Shown in pieces: positions 32,517-42,711 of a stretch of DNA of 64,000 bases. Position numbers and translations under genes: made by a program. Under the pieces are notes generated by a model. That model was not told the origin of the DNA, did not search any database, and worked only from the letters and a program-made list of their open reading frames with translations. Each line of letters opens with the position of its first letter. Position 1 is the first letter of the stretch. Source of the DNA: Chitinolyticbacter meiyuanensis (GTDB lineage Bacteria; Pseudomonadota; Gammaproteobacteria; Burkholderiales; Chitinibacteraceae); contig NZ_CP041335.1 in assembly GCF_008033135.1 (NCBI RefSeq), positions 3,601,925-3,665,924 on the forward strand, given 5' to 3'.

Positions 32517-34421
32517 TCAGCCCTGCGGGGTTTCGGCTGCAACACGCTCAATCAGCGCTTGTACCGACATTTGCCCGAGGTCTTCGCCGCTACGGCTACG
32601 CACGGCCACCAGGCCAGCAGCCTTTTCCTTGTCGCCGACAACCAGCTGGAAAGGAATACGCTGCAAGCTATGTTCGCGGATTTTATAGGTTATTTTCTCG
32701 TTCCTCAAGTCGGCCTCGGCCCTGAGGCCCAGCGCCTTGAGCTGACCAGCCACTTCGGCGGCATACTCGCGCTGCGATTCGGAGATATTCATCACCACGA
32801 TCTGGGTCGGCGCGAGCCACGCCGGGAAGGCGCCGGCGAAGTTCTCGATCAGGATGCCAAGGAAACGCTCCATCGAACCGACGATGGCACGATGCAGCAT
32901 CACCGGGCGCTGGCGCGAGTTGTCCTCGGCCACGTATTCCGGGCCGAAGCGCTCGGGCAGCACGAAATCGAGCTGCAGCGTGCCGCACTGCCAGGAGCGC
33001 CCGATCGCATCCTTGATGTGGTATTCGATCTTGGGGCCATAGAACGCGCCCTCGCCGGGCAGCTCTTCCCACTCCACACCACAGGCACGCAGTGCTTCGC
33101 GCAGGCCATGCTCCGCCTTGTCCCAACCTTCGTCACTGCCCGCGCGCTTGTCCGGGCGCAACGCCAGCTTGATGGCGATGCCGGCAAAGCCGAAGTCCTC
33201 ATACACGCTCATCGCCAGTGCGTGGAAGGTCTTGGCCTCCTCGATCAGCTGGCTTTCCATGCAGAAGATATGCGCATCGTCCTGGGTGAAGCCGCGCACC
33301 CGCATCAGGCCATGCAGCGCACCGGACGGCTCGTTGCGGTGACAGGCGCCGAATTCAGCGAGGCGCAACGGCAGATCACGGTACGATCGCAGATCGCTGC
33401 TGAAGATCTGGATATGGCCCGGGCAGTTCATCGGCTTGACGGCGTAGGTACGCTTTTCCGATTCGGTGATGAACATGTTTTCCTGGTAGTTCTCCCAGTG
33501 ACCGGACTTTTCCCACAGCGAACGGTCCATCATCATCGGCGTGCGTACTTCCTGGTAGCCGGCCTTCGCCAGGCGACGACGCAGGTATTGCTCAACCGAT
33601 TGCCACAGGCTCCAGCCTTTGGGATGCCAGAACACCATGCCCGGCGCTTCGTCCTGCATGTGGAAAAGGTCGAGTGCCTTGCCGATCTTGCGGTGATCGC
33701 GTTTCTCGGCCTCTTCCAGCCGGTGCAGGTAGGCGTCGAGGTCTTCCTTCTTCGCCCAGGCCGTGCCGTAGACGCGCGTCAGCATTTCGTTGCGGCTGTC
33801 GCCACGCCAGTAGGCGCCGGCCACCTTCATCAGTTTGAATACCTTGAGCTTGCCAGTGGAGGGCACGTGCGGGCCGCGGCACAGGTCAGTGAATTCACCC
33901 TCGCGATAGAGGCTCAGCACCTCGCCCTGCGGGATGCTTTCGATGATCTCGGCCTTGTACGCCTCGCCAATCCCCTTGAAGTAGGCAACGGCTTCGTCGC
34001 GCGACAGCTCGTAGCGCTCGACCGGGATGTCCTTCTTCACCAGCTCAGCCATCTTCTTCTCGATCGCCTCGAGGTCTTCCGGCGTAAAGGGACGCTCGTA
34101 ACTGAAGTCGTAGAAGAAGCCGTCCTCGATCACCGGGCCGATGGTGACCTGGGCACTGGGGAACAGCGTCTTGACCGCATAGGCCAGCAAGTGGGCCGTG
34201 GAATGGCGAATGATGTCGAGCCCGTCTGCGTCCTTGTCGGTGACGATGGAGAGCTGGGCATCCTGCTCGATCAGGTAGCTGGTATCGACCAGCTTGCCAT
34301 CCACCTTGCCCGCGAGGGCAGCACGGGCAAGGCCGGCACCGATGCTGGCGGCGACGCCTGCCACGGTGACCGGCGCATCGAATGGGCGTTGCGAACCATC
34401 GGGAAGCGTAATAACGGGCAT
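32517..34421 (-). CDS. thrS: Threonine--tRNA ligase
   Basis: 634 aa from the ATG at 34421 ([15 protein letters not shown]); the open frame reaches 34490 but that part overlaps a terminator. The order is TGS domain (1-60), editing domain with [15 protein letters not shown], class II core with [24 protein letters not shown], motif 2 region ([20 protein letters not shown]) and a C-terminal anticodon-binding domain. Charges tRNA-Thr. It heads the infC-rpmI-rplT cluster, with infC 50 bp downstream. Confidence 0.98.
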   Translation of the reverse strand: MPVITLPDGSQRPFDAPVTVAGVAASIGAGLARAALAGKVDGKLVDTSYLIEQDAQLSIVTDKDADGLDIIRHSTAHLLAYAVKTLFPSAQVTIGPVIEDGFFYDFSYERPFTPEDLEAIEKKMAELVKKDIPVERYELSRDEAVAYFKGIGEAYKAEIIESIPQGEVLSLYREGEFTDLCRGPHVPSTGKLKVFKLMKVAGAYWRGDSRNEMLTRVYGTAWAKKEDLDAYLHRLEEAEKRDHRKIGKALDLFHMQDEAPGMVFWHPKGWSLWQSVEQYLRRRLAKAGYQEVRTPMMMDRSLWEKSGHWENYQENMFITESEKRTYAVKPMNCPGHIQIFSSDLRSYRDLPLRLAEFGACHRNEPSGALHGLMRVRGFTQDDAHIFCMESQLIEEAKTFHALAMSVYEDFGFAGIAIKLALRPDKRAGSDEGWDKAEHGLREALRACGVEWEELPGEGAFYGPKIEYHIKDAIGRSWQCGTLQLDFVLPERFGPEYVAEDNSRQRPVMLHRAIVGSMERFLGILIENFAGAFPAWLAPTQIVVMNISESQREYAAEVAGQLKALGLRAEADLRNEKITYKIREHSLQRIPFQLVVGDKEKAAGLVAVRSRSGEDLGQMSVQALIERVAAETPQG

Positions 34422-34465
34422 GAGCGCCACCTGTATCCAAGCAAAGTTGCCGCCCCGCAGGGCAA

Positions 34466-34497
34466 AAAAAAAGTGCGGCCATCGCCGCACTTTTCTG
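34466..34497 (-). terminator. Terminator between tRNA-Val and thrS
   Basis: AAAAGTGCGGC-GATG-GCCGCACTTTT on the minus strand, continued by a run of more than 5 T. Terminates the tRNA-Val transcript or attenuates thrS. Confidence 0.88.
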
Positions 34498-34588
34498 AGA
34501 TCAAACTGGTTCTGACCAGCGCACGGCTACCCGGTTATTGAAGGGCAGTAGTGCGAGTTCGAAACATGTTTGATTTCCTTGTATTCGT

Positions 34589-34665
34589 TGGTAGGCACGA
34601 TTGGACTCGAACCAACGACCCCCACCATGTCAAGGTGGTGCTCTAACCAGCTGAGCTACGTGCCT
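34589..34665 (-). tRNA. tRNA-Val (anticodon GAC)
   Basis: 77 nt with encoded CCA. Acceptor stem AGGCACG/CGTGCCT. The anticodon arm CCACC-TTGACAT-GGTGG reads GAC. The T-arm contains GTTCGAGTC. Very close to known tRNA-Val(GAC). Confidence 0.97.
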
Positions 34666-34736
34666 GTCGAAGAGCGCGAATAATAGCTTGCTGTTCGCTG
34701 CGTGGCAAGCCCTGTTCGCGTCTTTTTCCGGATTTT

Positions 34737-35036
34737 TTACAGACCGGGACGCCGCCAGAAATAGCACCAGACAAAGCCGGGAAACGCTGCGACAAGGAAC
34801 AGGCAGAGCGTGGTCACGTAGAACGGCCAGTTCTGGCTGTGGATCGGCGACAGCCGCGATTCGAGCGCCAGCGCCAGTGCGCCGACTGCGGCATACAGCA
34901 GGATCAGCTCCAGCAGGCGCCAGCCAAATGCCTTGCGCCCGACAGCGGGCGCCACGGCAAACAGGATGCGATCGCTGAGGAACGGCAGGTTGGCGGCGAG
35001 CACCGCCAACCCATAGAGCATGAACAGTTCGATCAT
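34737..35036 (-). CDS. DUF2818 family membrane protein
   Basis: 99 aa with three hydrophobic segments (about 4-22, 38-60, 70-90): MIELFMLYGLAVLAANLPFL, LLELILLYAAVGALALAL and FYVTTLCLFLVAAFPGFVW. The start abuts the nuoN stop, so it belongs to the complex I operon transcript. DUF2818 genes sit in this position in many Betaproteobacteria. The function is not known; a role with complex I is an inference from position. Confidence 0.92.
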   Translation of the reverse strand: MIELFMLYGLAVLAANLPFLSDRILFAVAPAVGRKAFGWRLLELILLYAAVGALALALESRLSPIHSQNWPFYVTTLCLFLVAAFPGFVWCYFWRRPGL

Positions 35037-36488
35037 TTACAGCGGCAGCGAGAACGACACCGCGTCGGCCAGCGCGGTCAGCAGCGTGTTCGGGAACAGA
35101 CCCAGCACCAACAGTGCGAGGCAGTTCAGCGACAGCACCACCTTGGCGAACAGGCTGCCCGACAACGTGATCTCGCCGGCCGGCTCGTCGAAGTACATCA
35201 CCTTCACCACGCGCAGGTAGTAGAAGGCGCCGATCAGCGACATCATCACCGCAAACACCGCGAGCCAGACCAGGCCCAGGTTGACCACGGCCTTGAGCAC
35301 GGCCAGCTTGGCGAAGAAGCCGACGAACACCGGGATGCCCGCCATCGAGAACATCACCATCAGCATCATGAAGCCGAACCACGGGTGCTTGCGCGCCAGG
35401 CCCTTGTAGTCATCGAGCTGATCGGCCTCGAAGCCGTTGCGCGCCAGCAGCATCACCAAGCCGAAGCCGGCGGCTGCGGTCAGCACATAGGTGAAGGCAT
35501 AGAAGAACGATGCCGAGTAACCGACCGGATTCGCCACCAGGATGCCCAGCAGCAGAAAGCCCATGTGCGAGATGGTCGAGTAGGCGAACATCCGCTTGAT
35601 ATTGGTCTGGGCGATGGCGGAGAGATTGCCGATGGCCAGCGACAGCACGGCCAGCACGATCAGCATGCCGCGCCAATCCGGGGCAAAGCCTTCCAGCGCC
35701 TGCGCCAGGAGGCGGATGATGAAGGCGTAGGCAGCGAGCTTGGGGGCGGAACCGATCAGTTGGGTGATCACCGTCGGCGCGCCGTGATACACGTCGGGCA
35801 CCCACATGTGGAACGGCACGGCGCCCAGCTTGAAGGCGATGCCAGTCACCACGAACACCAGACCGAACACGGCGAGCAGGCGGTTGCCCTCGCCCACCAG
35901 CAGTCGGTGGCCGATCTCGAGCACGTTGAGCGAACCGGTGGCGCCGTAGACCATGGACATGCCGTACAGCAGCATGCCGGACGCCAGCGCGCCGAGCACG
36001 AAGTACTTCATCGCCGATTCGGTGGCGTTCACCGAATCACGCTGCAGCGCGACCAGTGCGTACAGCGACAGCGACAGCAGCTCCAGGCCGACGTACAGCG
36101 TGAGCAGGTTGACGGCCGAGGCCATCACCATCATGCCGGCCAGCGAGAACAGCGTCAGCGAGTAGAGCTCGCCCTTGAAGATGCCACGGTCCGCCGCATA
36201 GCTGCGACCGTAGATCAGCACCAGCGCCACACCAAGCACCATGCCGCCCTTGGCGAGCGTGGCGATCGGGTCGGCCACGAACATGTCGCTGAACGCGAGC
36301 TGCGGAGCGCTCGTGTAACCGGCGTACAGCAGTACGCCGGTCACTGCCAGCACCAGCAGCGCAAGCACATGGGTGACGCCACGGCGGGCATCGCTGACGA
36401 ACAGGTCGATCAGCAGGAGGGCACAGGTGGCACACAGCAGGAAGATTTCCGGCAGTGCGATGCCTGCATTGAGACTGGTCCAGGTCAT
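35037..36488 (-). CDS. nuoN: NADH-quinone oxidoreductase subunit N
   Basis: 483 aa, about 14 membrane segments. Antiporter-like proton-pumping subunit of complex I in the inner membrane. Visible family features are the Glu in LYVGLELLSLSLYALVAL and the Lys/His-bearing repeat NIKRMFAYSTISHMGFLLLG. Length is typical. It ends the nuoA-N order, immediately followed by the DUF2818 gene. Confidence 0.98.
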   Translation of the reverse strand: MTWTSLNAGIALPEIFLLCATCALLLIDLFVSDARRGVTHVLALLVLAVTGVLLYAGYTSAPQLAFSDMFVADPIATLAKGGMVLGVALVLIYGRSYAADRGIFKGELYSLTLFSLAGMMVMASAVNLLTLYVGLELLSLSLYALVALQRDSVNATESAMKYFVLGALASGMLLYGMSMVYGATGSLNVLEIGHRLLVGEGNRLLAVFGLVFVVTGIAFKLGAVPFHMWVPDVYHGAPTVITQLIGSAPKLAAYAFIIRLLAQALEGFAPDWRGMLIVLAVLSLAIGNLSAIAQTNIKRMFAYSTISHMGFLLLGILVANPVGYSASFFYAFTYVLTAAAGFGLVMLLARNGFEADQLDDYKGLARKHPWFGFMMLMVMFSMAGIPVFVGFFAKLAVLKAVVNLGLVWLAVFAVMMSLIGAFYYLRVVKVMYFDEPAGEITLSGSLFAKVVLSLNCLALLVLGLFPNTLLTALADAVSFSLPL

Positions 36489-36513
36489 GCGCTAAACCCT
36501 TGTTTCGAATTCG

Positions 36514-38016
36514 TTATTGCGGAATCTTGGTCTGGGAGACATGCCAGATCAGGTCATTCACCGAGAAATGCATCAGATCGGTGAACGGCTTCGGATACAG
36601 GCCCATGCCCAGCACGGTGATCGCCAGGATGGCCAGAACCAGGAACTCACGCTTGTTCACATCCGAGAGCTCGGCCACGTTCTGGTTGCCCACCTCGCCG
36701 AAGATCACCCGCTTGTACATCCACAGCGTATAGGCCGCACCGAAGATCAGCGTGGTGCCTGCGGCTACCGCATACCAGAAGTTCACCTGCACCGCGCCCA
36801 GCACGACGAAGAACTCGCCGACGAAGCCGCTGGTGCCCGGCAGACCGGCATTGGCCATAGCAAACAGCATGAAAAACGCGGCGAAGATCGGCATCTTGTT
36901 GGCGACGCCGCCGTAGTCGGCGATCTTGCGGCTGTGCACGCGGTCGTACATCACGCCGATCGAGAAGAACATCGCGGCGGAAACGAAACCGTGCGAAATC
37001 ATCTGCACGATGGCGCCTTCAACGGCAAAGCTGTTGAGGTTGGTGCCATTGGCGAACATGAAGAAGCCCAGCGTGACGAAGCCCATGTGCGAGATCGACG
37101 AATAGGCGACCAGCTTCTTCATGTCGGTCTGCACCAGCGCAACGAAGCCGATGTAGACGACGGCGATCAACGAGAACAGCACGAACACCCATGCATACTC
37201 ACGCGAGGCATCGGGGGCGATCGGCAGCGCGAACCGCAGGAAACCGTAGGCGCCGAGCTTCAGCGTGATCGCGGCCAGCACCATCGAGCCCCCGGTGGGC
37301 GCCTCGACGTGGGCATCGGGCAGCCATGTGTGGACCGGCCACATCGGCACCTTCACCGCGAAGGCGAAGAAGAAGGCCACCAGCAGCAGCGCCTGGGCAG
37401 TCATCGTCAGCGGCAGGCGATGGAATTCCTGGATGTCGAAGCTGCCACCGCTCTGGTAGTAGAGGTAGATGAAGGCCACCAGCGTGAGCAGCGAGCCCAG
37501 CAGCGTGTAGAGGAAGAACTTGATCGACGCATACACGCGACGTGGGCCACCCCAGACACCGATCACCAGGTACATCGGGATCAGCATCGCCTCGAAGAAC
37601 ACATAGAACAGGATGGCATCGAGCGAGGCGAAGGCGCCATTGATCAGGCCCGACATGATGAGGAAGGCGGCCATGTACTGGCCCACACGCTCCTCGATCA
37701 CTTGCCAGCCGGCCAGCACCACCATCAGCGTGGTGAAGGCATTCAGGATGACGAACCAGACCGACAGGCCATCGACACCGAGGTGGTAGTTGATGTTGTA
37801 GGTCTCGATCCAGCTGCGCAGCTCTTCGAACTGCATGCCGCTGCTGTGCGTATCGAACCCGGTGAACAGCGGAATCGTCACCAGGAAACCGGCCAGCGCG
37901 CCGAAGAGCGCCAGCCAGCGCTGCAGGCCCGCGTTCTTGTCGCCGCCGGTGGCGAGCACGATCAGGCCGGCCACAATCGGCACCCAGATCGCGTAGCTCA
38001 GAAGATGTCCCGTCAT
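36514..38016 (-). CDS. nuoM: NADH-quinone oxidoreductase subunit M
   Basis: 500 aa. Antiporter-like complex I subunit with about 14 membrane segments. The conserved pump Glu142 is in FYVFFEAMLIPMYL. The half-channel Lys region is TDMKKLVAYSSISHMGFV, and PVHTWLPDAHVEAPT is a family signature. 25 bp from nuoN and 32 bp from nuoL. Confidence 0.98.
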   Translation of the reverse strand: MTGHLLSYAIWVPIVAGLIVLATGGDKNAGLQRWLALFGALAGFLVTIPLFTGFDTHSSGMQFEELRSWIETYNINYHLGVDGLSVWFVILNAFTTLMVVLAGWQVIEERVGQYMAAFLIMSGLINGAFASLDAILFYVFFEAMLIPMYLVIGVWGGPRRVYASIKFFLYTLLGSLLTLVAFIYLYYQSGGSFDIQEFHRLPLTMTAQALLLVAFFFAFAVKVPMWPVHTWLPDAHVEAPTGGSMVLAAITLKLGAYGFLRFALPIAPDASREYAWVFVLFSLIAVVYIGFVALVQTDMKKLVAYSSISHMGFVTLGFFMFANGTNLNSFAVEGAIVQMISHGFVSAAMFFSIGVMYDRVHSRKIADYGGVANKMPIFAAFFMLFAMANAGLPGTSGFVGEFFVVLGAVQVNFWYAVAAGTTLIFGAAYTLWMYKRVIFGEVGNQNVAELSDVNKREFLVLAILAITVLGMGLYPKPFTDLMHFSVNDLIWHVSQTKIPQ

Positions 38017-38048
38017 AATCTACCTGCTTGTTATCGTTTCGATTCGGC

Positions 38049-40136
38049 TCAGGCGCGCGAATACAGAAGGTTGCCGATCCACTCGCGCGCGTCGGGGCCG
38101 AACCAGCCCAGAACAACGCCCAGCCACACGGTGATGAACACCAGGCCGCCAATGATCATGGCGAAGGCGTAGTGGTAGATGTAACCGCTCTGCAGGCGAC
38201 GTACCACGCTGGCGAAGAAGCCCACTACCTTGGCGGAGCCGTTGACGACGAGGCCGTCGATCAGCAGCGCATCACCCACCTTCCACAGCACGGTGCCGAG
38301 GCCGCGACCGGCGGCGGCAAAGCCGTTGATGTAGAGGTGATCCATGTAGTACTTCTCTTCCAGCAGCTTCTTGATGCCGATCTTGCTGAAGAAGCGGTCG
38401 AGGGCTGCCGGGATTGCAGGCACCTTCATGTAGAACACGTAGGCAGCCACCACGCCAGCGATAGCGAGATACAGCGGCAGCGTCTTGAGCGCGTGCGTCA
38501 CCATGCCGACCGGGCCGTGGAACTCTTCCTTCATCATCTCCATCGCGCGATGTGCTTCGTGGTTCACGTAGATCACGCCGTCGAAGAAGCCGCCGTACAG
38601 CATCGGCTCGATCGCGATGTAGCCGATCACCACCGACGGGATGGCCAGCAGCACCAGCGGCAGCGTCACCACCCACGGGCTTTCGTGCGGCTTGTCGTTC
38701 GGGCCCAGGCCATGATGATGGTCGTCGCCATGGTCATCGTGGTGATGATCGTGGCCGTGCTTGGCCTCCATCCAGCGTTCCTTGCCGTGGAACACCAGGA
38801 AGTACATGCGGAAGGAGTAGAACGCGGTGACGAATACACCAGCCAACACCGCGAAGTGTGCGAAGTGAGCCCCCGGCAGCGTCGAGAATTCCACCGCCTC
38901 GATAATCGAGTCCTTGGAATAGAAGCCCGACAGGAACGGCGTGCCAATCAGCGCCAGCGACCCGATCAGCGAGGTGATCCAGGTGATCGGCATGTACTTG
39001 CGCAGGCCGCCCATGTTGCGGATGTCCTGGTCGTGGTGCATGCCCATGATCACCGAACCGGCCGCAAGGAACAGCAGCGCCTTGAAGAACGCATGGGTCA
39101 TCAGATGGAACGCGGCGACCGAGTAGGCCGAGACGCCGAGTGCCACCGTCATATAGCCAAGCTGCGACAGCGTCGAGTACGCCACCACGCGCTTGATATC
39201 GTTCTGGATGATGCCGAGGAAGCCCATGAACAGCGCGGTGATCGAGCCGATCACCAGCACGAAGTTCAGCGCGGTATCGGACAGCTCGAACATCGGCGAC
39301 ATGCGCGCCACCATGAAGATGCCGGCGGTGACCATGGTCGCCGCATGGATCAGCGCGGAGATCGGGGTCGGGCCTTCCATCGAATCCGGCAGCCACACGT
39401 GCAGCGGGAACTGGGCCGACTTGCCCATCGCGCCAACGAACAGCAGGATGCAGGTCACGGCCATCAGCGACCAGGTATGGCCAGTCCACAGCGTGATGGT
39501 GGTGTCCTTCAGCATCGGTGCCTTGGCGAACACCTCGGCGTAATCGAGGCTACCGAAGTAGGCCAGCACGAGGCCGATGCCCAACAGGAAGCCGAAGTCG
39601 CCAACCCGGTTGACCAGGAACGCCTTGAGGTTGGCAAAGGTCGCGGTCGGGCGCTTGAACCAGAAGCCGATCAGCAGGTAGGACACCAGGCCCACCGCTT
39701 CCCAGCCGAAGAACAGCTGCACGAAGTTGTTCGCCATCACCAGCATCAGCATGGAGAAGGTGAACAGCGAGATGTAGCTGAAGAAGCGCTGGTAGCCTGG
39801 GTCCTCGTGCATGTAGCCAATGGTGTAGACGTGCACCATCAGCGACACAAAGGTCACCACGCACATCATCATCGCGGTCAGCGTATCGACGAGGAAGCCG
39901 ACGTTGAAGTCCACGCCATTGATCGACAGCCAGGTGTAGACGGTGCCGTTGTAGGCCTCGCCACCCGACAGCATGTGATTGAGCACGTAGGCGGAAAGCG
40001 CAAACGAGACCGCCACGCCGCCGATGGTGACGCAGTGCGCAGCACGGCGGCCGATCGCCCAGCCAAAGAGGCCGGCGAGTATGGCTCCGAACAAGGGCGC
40101 AAGCGGAATCAGCAGGTAGATTGTTTTCATGTCCAT
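38049..40136 (-). CDS. nuoL: NADH-quinone oxidoreductase subunit L
   Basis: 695 aa; starts at MDMKTIY (40136) or two codons later at 40130. The largest antiporter-like complex I subunit, with about 16 membrane segments and the C-terminal lateral helix. Signatures include FPLHVWLPDSMEGPTPISAL and NDIKRVVAYSTLSQLGYMTV. A His/Asp-rich cytoplasmic loop (HGHDHHHDDHGDDHHHG, around residue 465) is a notable insertion found in many betaproteobacterial NuoL proteins and might bind metal. Confidence 0.98.
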   Translation of the reverse strand: MDMKTIYLLIPLAPLFGAILAGLFGWAIGRRAAHCVTIGGVAVSFALSAYVLNHMLSGGEAYNGTVYTWLSINGVDFNVGFLVDTLTAMMMCVVTFVSLMVHVYTIGYMHEDPGYQRFFSYISLFTFSMLMLVMANNFVQLFFGWEAVGLVSYLLIGFWFKRPTATFANLKAFLVNRVGDFGFLLGIGLVLAYFGSLDYAEVFAKAPMLKDTTITLWTGHTWSLMAVTCILLFVGAMGKSAQFPLHVWLPDSMEGPTPISALIHAATMVTAGIFMVARMSPMFELSDTALNFVLVIGSITALFMGFLGIIQNDIKRVVAYSTLSQLGYMTVALGVSAYSVAAFHLMTHAFFKALLFLAAGSVIMGMHHDQDIRNMGGLRKYMPITWITSLIGSLALIGTPFLSGFYSKDSIIEAVEFSTLPGAHFAHFAVLAGVFVTAFYSFRMYFLVFHGKERWMEAKHGHDHHHDDHGDDHHHGLGPNDKPHESPWVVTLPLVLLAIPSVVIGYIAIEPMLYGGFFDGVIYVNHEAHRAMEMMKEEFHGPVGMVTHALKTLPLYLAIAGVVAAYVFYMKVPAIPAALDRFFSKIGIKKLLEEKYYMDHLYINGFAAAGRGLGTVLWKVGDALLIDGLVVNGSAKVVGFFASVVRRLQSGYIYHYAFAMIIGGLVFITVWLGVVLGWFGPDAREWIGNLLYSRA

Positions 40137-40159
40137 TGTTGTGACCCGTAGTTTTCCGG

Positions 40160-40465
40160 TTAACCCTTGAGGTGATCGAGGTCTTCGACGTTGATCGAGC
40201 GCAGGTTACGGAACAGCACGACCAGGATCGCGAGGCCGATGGCCGATTCGGCCGCCGCCACCGTGAGGATGAAGAACACGAAGATCTGGCCTGCGGAGTC
40301 GCCAAGGAACTGCGAGAACGCGATGAAGTTCATGTTGACCGCAAGCAGCATCAGCTCGATCGCCATCAGCAGCACGATCAGGTTCTTGCGGTTCATGAAG
40401 ATGCCGAACACGGAGATCGCAAACAGGATCGCCGCCAGCACCAGGTAATGTTCGAGTGTGAGCAC
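40160..40465 (-). CDS. nuoK: NADH-quinone oxidoreductase subunit K
   Basis: 101 aa, three membrane segments; the family's two conserved intramembrane Glu residues are in [12 protein letters not shown] and [14 protein letters not shown]. Sits between the antiporter subunits and NuoJ/A/H in the E-channel of complex I. 23 bp upstream of nuoL. Confidence 0.98.
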   Translation of the reverse strand: MLTLEHYLVLAAILFAISVFGIFMNRKNLIVLLMAIELMLLAVNMNFIAFSQFLGDSAGQIFVFFILTVAAAESAIGLAILVVLFRNLRSINVEDLDHLKG

Positions 40466-40486
40466 GTCTAATTCTCCCTGAGCGCC

Positions 40487-41134
40487 TTAGGCCTGACCTT
40501 CGCCCTGCCCTTCGGCCGCCGGCTTGGGCGCTTCGAAGGTTGGCTTGGGTTCGCTGTCCACCTTGACGATGCGCAGGCGGTCGTTGCGCTTCACCTTGAC
40601 CTGCTGGCCCGGATTCTGGAACTTGGTGTTCTTGCGCTTACGCAGCGTCAGCGCGATCGCGGCGATCATGCCCACCAGCAACAGGAAAGCGGCGAGCTGG
40701 AACGGCAGGAAGTAGGTGGTGTAGATCTGCACCCCGAGGTCGCGCACGTTGTTGTAGTCCGGCGCGCGCTCGGCAATGGTCACGGCCTTGAGGCCAGCGG
40801 CCGGGTGCGTCAGGATCAGCACCATCTCCACTGCCATGATGGCGGCGACCACCGACGCGAGCGGCACGAACTTCCAGAAACCCTTGCGCAGCTCCTCGAA
40901 GTTGATGTCCAGCATCATCACCACGAAGAGGAACAGCACCATCACTGCGCCGACATAGACGACGACCAGCGACACCGCGAGGAACTCGGCCTGCATCAGC
41001 ATCCACAACATGGCACCAGTGAAAAACGACAGCACGAGGTAAAGCGCGGCGTGCACCGGGTTCTTGGCGGTGATCACCATCAGGCCGGCGATCAACAGCA
41101 CGGCGCTGAACACGTAGAAAAGGACTTCGGTCAT
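40487..41134 (-). CDS. nuoJ: NADH-quinone oxidoreductase subunit J
   Basis: 215 aa, five membrane segments with the pi-bulge region VSLVVVYVGAVMVLFLFVVMML (about residues 52-73) that rotates during proton pumping. The C-terminus carries a ~50-residue charged Pro/Glu/Lys-rich tail (VKRNDRLRIVKVDSEPKPTF) with no membrane segments. Confidence 0.97.
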   Translation of the reverse strand: MTEVLFYVFSAVLLIAGLMVITAKNPVHAALYLVLSFFTGAMLWMLMQAEFLAVSLVVVYVGAVMVLFLFVVMMLDINFEELRKGFWKFVPLASVVAAIMAVEMVLILTHPAAGLKAVTIAERAPDYNNVRDLGVQIYTTYFLPFQLAAFLLLVGMIAAIALTLRKRKNTKFQNPGQQVKVKRNDRLRIVKVDSEPKPTFEAPKPAAEGQGEGQA

Positions 41135-41149
41135 GACGGATTCCTGTGC

Positions 41150-41641
41150 TTAGCGGTACTTGGCGTCGGCCGCCTTGCGTGCCGCGATCTCGGCTTCATA
41201 CTTGTCGCCGACGGCGAGCAGCATGGGCTTGGTGTAGTAGAGATCGCCGCGCTTCTCGCCGTGGTATTCGAGGATGTGCGTCTCGACGATGGCATCGACC
41301 GGACAGGCTTCCTCGCAGAAACCGCAGAAGATGCACTTGGTCAGATCGATGTCGTAGCGCGTGGTGCGACGGGTGTTGTCGTCCGGGCGTTGCTCCGATT
41401 CGATGGTGATCGCCATCGCCGGGCACACCGCCTCGCACAGCTTGCAGGCAATGCAGCGTTCTTCGCCGTTGGCGTAGCGACGCTGGGCGTGCAGGCCGCG
41501 GAAACGCGGGCTCATCGGCGTCTTTTCTTCCGGGAACTGCACGGTGATCTTGCGCTGGAAGAAGTGGCGCCCGGTCAGCATCAGGCCCTTGACCAGCTCG
41601 ACGAGCAGGAAGGTCTTGAAGAAGTGATTGATTCTTTCCAT
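41150..41641 (-). CDS. nuoI: NADH-quinone oxidoreductase subunit I
   Basis: 163 aa from the ATG at 41641 ([19 protein letters not shown]), rather than the longer frame to 41689. Two [4Fe-4S] ferredoxin motifs are intact: Cys63/66/69/73 ([12 protein letters not shown]) and Cys103/106/109/113 ([12 protein letters not shown]), holding clusters N6a and N6b that pass electrons to NuoB. Peripheral arm, cytoplasmic face. Confidence 0.98.
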   Translation of the reverse strand: MERINHFFKTFLLVELVKGLMLTGRHFFQRKITVQFPEEKTPMSPRFRGLHAQRRYANGEERCIACKLCEAVCPAMAITIESEQRPDDNTRRTTRYDIDLTKCIFCGFCEEACPVDAIVETHILEYHGEKRGDLYYTKPMLLAVGDKYEAEIAARKAADAKYR

Positions 41642-41651
41642 GGCTCTTTCC

Positions 41652-42698
41652 TTACTTCCAGATCGACAGCGGGGTCTGCATCCACGCACCGACCACGATG
41701 ATCCACACCAGTGTCACGGGGATGAAAATCTTCCAGCCCAGGCGCATCAGCTGGTCGTAGCGATAGCGCGGGAAGGTGGCGCGGAACCACAGGAAGAGGA
41801 ACAGCATGAAGGCGACCTTGAGCACCCACCACAGAAAGCTCGGCGCGCCCAGAATGCCCCAGCTCGCCGGGAACGGCGACAGCCAGCCACCCAGGAACAT
41901 CACCGAGGAGAGCGCTGCGATCAGGATCATGTTCGCGTATTCGGCAAGGAAGAACAGCGCGAAGCTCATGCCCGAGTATTCGACCATGTGGCCGGCAACG
42001 ATTTCCGATTCGCCTTCGGTCACATCGAACGGGGCACGGTTGGTTTCGGCCACGCCGGCGATGAAGTAGACGACGAACAGCGGCAACAGCGGAATCATGT
42101 TCCAGCTGACGATAGAACCGCCGCCGATGCCCTGCCCTTGCTGGTTCACGATCTCGGTAAGATTGAGCGAACCGCTGACCATGATCACACCGATCAGCGC
42201 GAAACCCATCGCCAGTTCGTACGAGATCACCTGCGCTGCGGCACGCATCGCGCCGAGGAAGGCGTACTTGGAGTTGGACGCCCAGCCGGCCAGGATCACG
42301 CCGTACACGCCCATCGAGGTGATGGCCATCACGTACAAGAGGCCCACGTTGACATCGGCCAGCACGAAGCCCGGGTAGAACGGCACCACGGCCCAAGCGG
42401 CCAGCGCCGGCACCAGTACCCAGACCGGCGCCAGGAAGTACAAGCCCTTGCTGGCGGCGGACGGCGCGATGATTTCCTTGAGCAGCAGCTTCACGCCGTC
42501 GGCCACCGGCTGCAGCAGGCCGAACGGGCCAACGCGGTTGGGGCCGATCCGGATCTGCATGTAGCCGATCACCTTGCGCTCGAAGTACGTCATGTAGGCG
42601 ACGCCACCCATCAGCGGCGCGACGATGCAGACGATCTTCAGCAGCGTCCAGACCACAGTGGCGAGTTCGACGCCGAGGAGGTTTTGCAACAGTTCCAT
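41652..42698 (-). CDS. nuoH: NADH-quinone oxidoreductase subunit H
   Basis: 348 aa, about eight membrane segments. The quinone-site signature [20 protein letters not shown] lies at about residues 44-63, and the acidic loop near [13 protein letters not shown] is intact. NuoH forms most of the quinone chamber and joins it to the membrane arm. 10 bp upstream of nuoI. Confidence 0.98.
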   Translation of the reverse strand: MELLQNLLGVELATVVWTLLKIVCIVAPLMGGVAYMTYFERKVIGYMQIRIGPNRVGPFGLLQPVADGVKLLLKEIIAPSAASKGLYFLAPVWVLVPALAAWAVVPFYPGFVLADVNVGLLYVMAITSMGVYGVILAGWASNSKYAFLGAMRAAAQVISYELAMGFALIGVIMVSGSLNLTEIVNQQGQGIGGGSIVSWNMIPLLPLFVVYFIAGVAETNRAPFDVTEGESEIVAGHMVEYSGMSFALFFLAEYANMILIAALSSVMFLGGWLSPFPASWGILGAPSFLWWVLKVAFMLFLFLWFRATFPRYRYDQLMRLGWKIFIPVTLVWIIVVGAWMQTPLSIWK

Positions 42699-42711
42699 CG
42701 TGATCTCGTCC

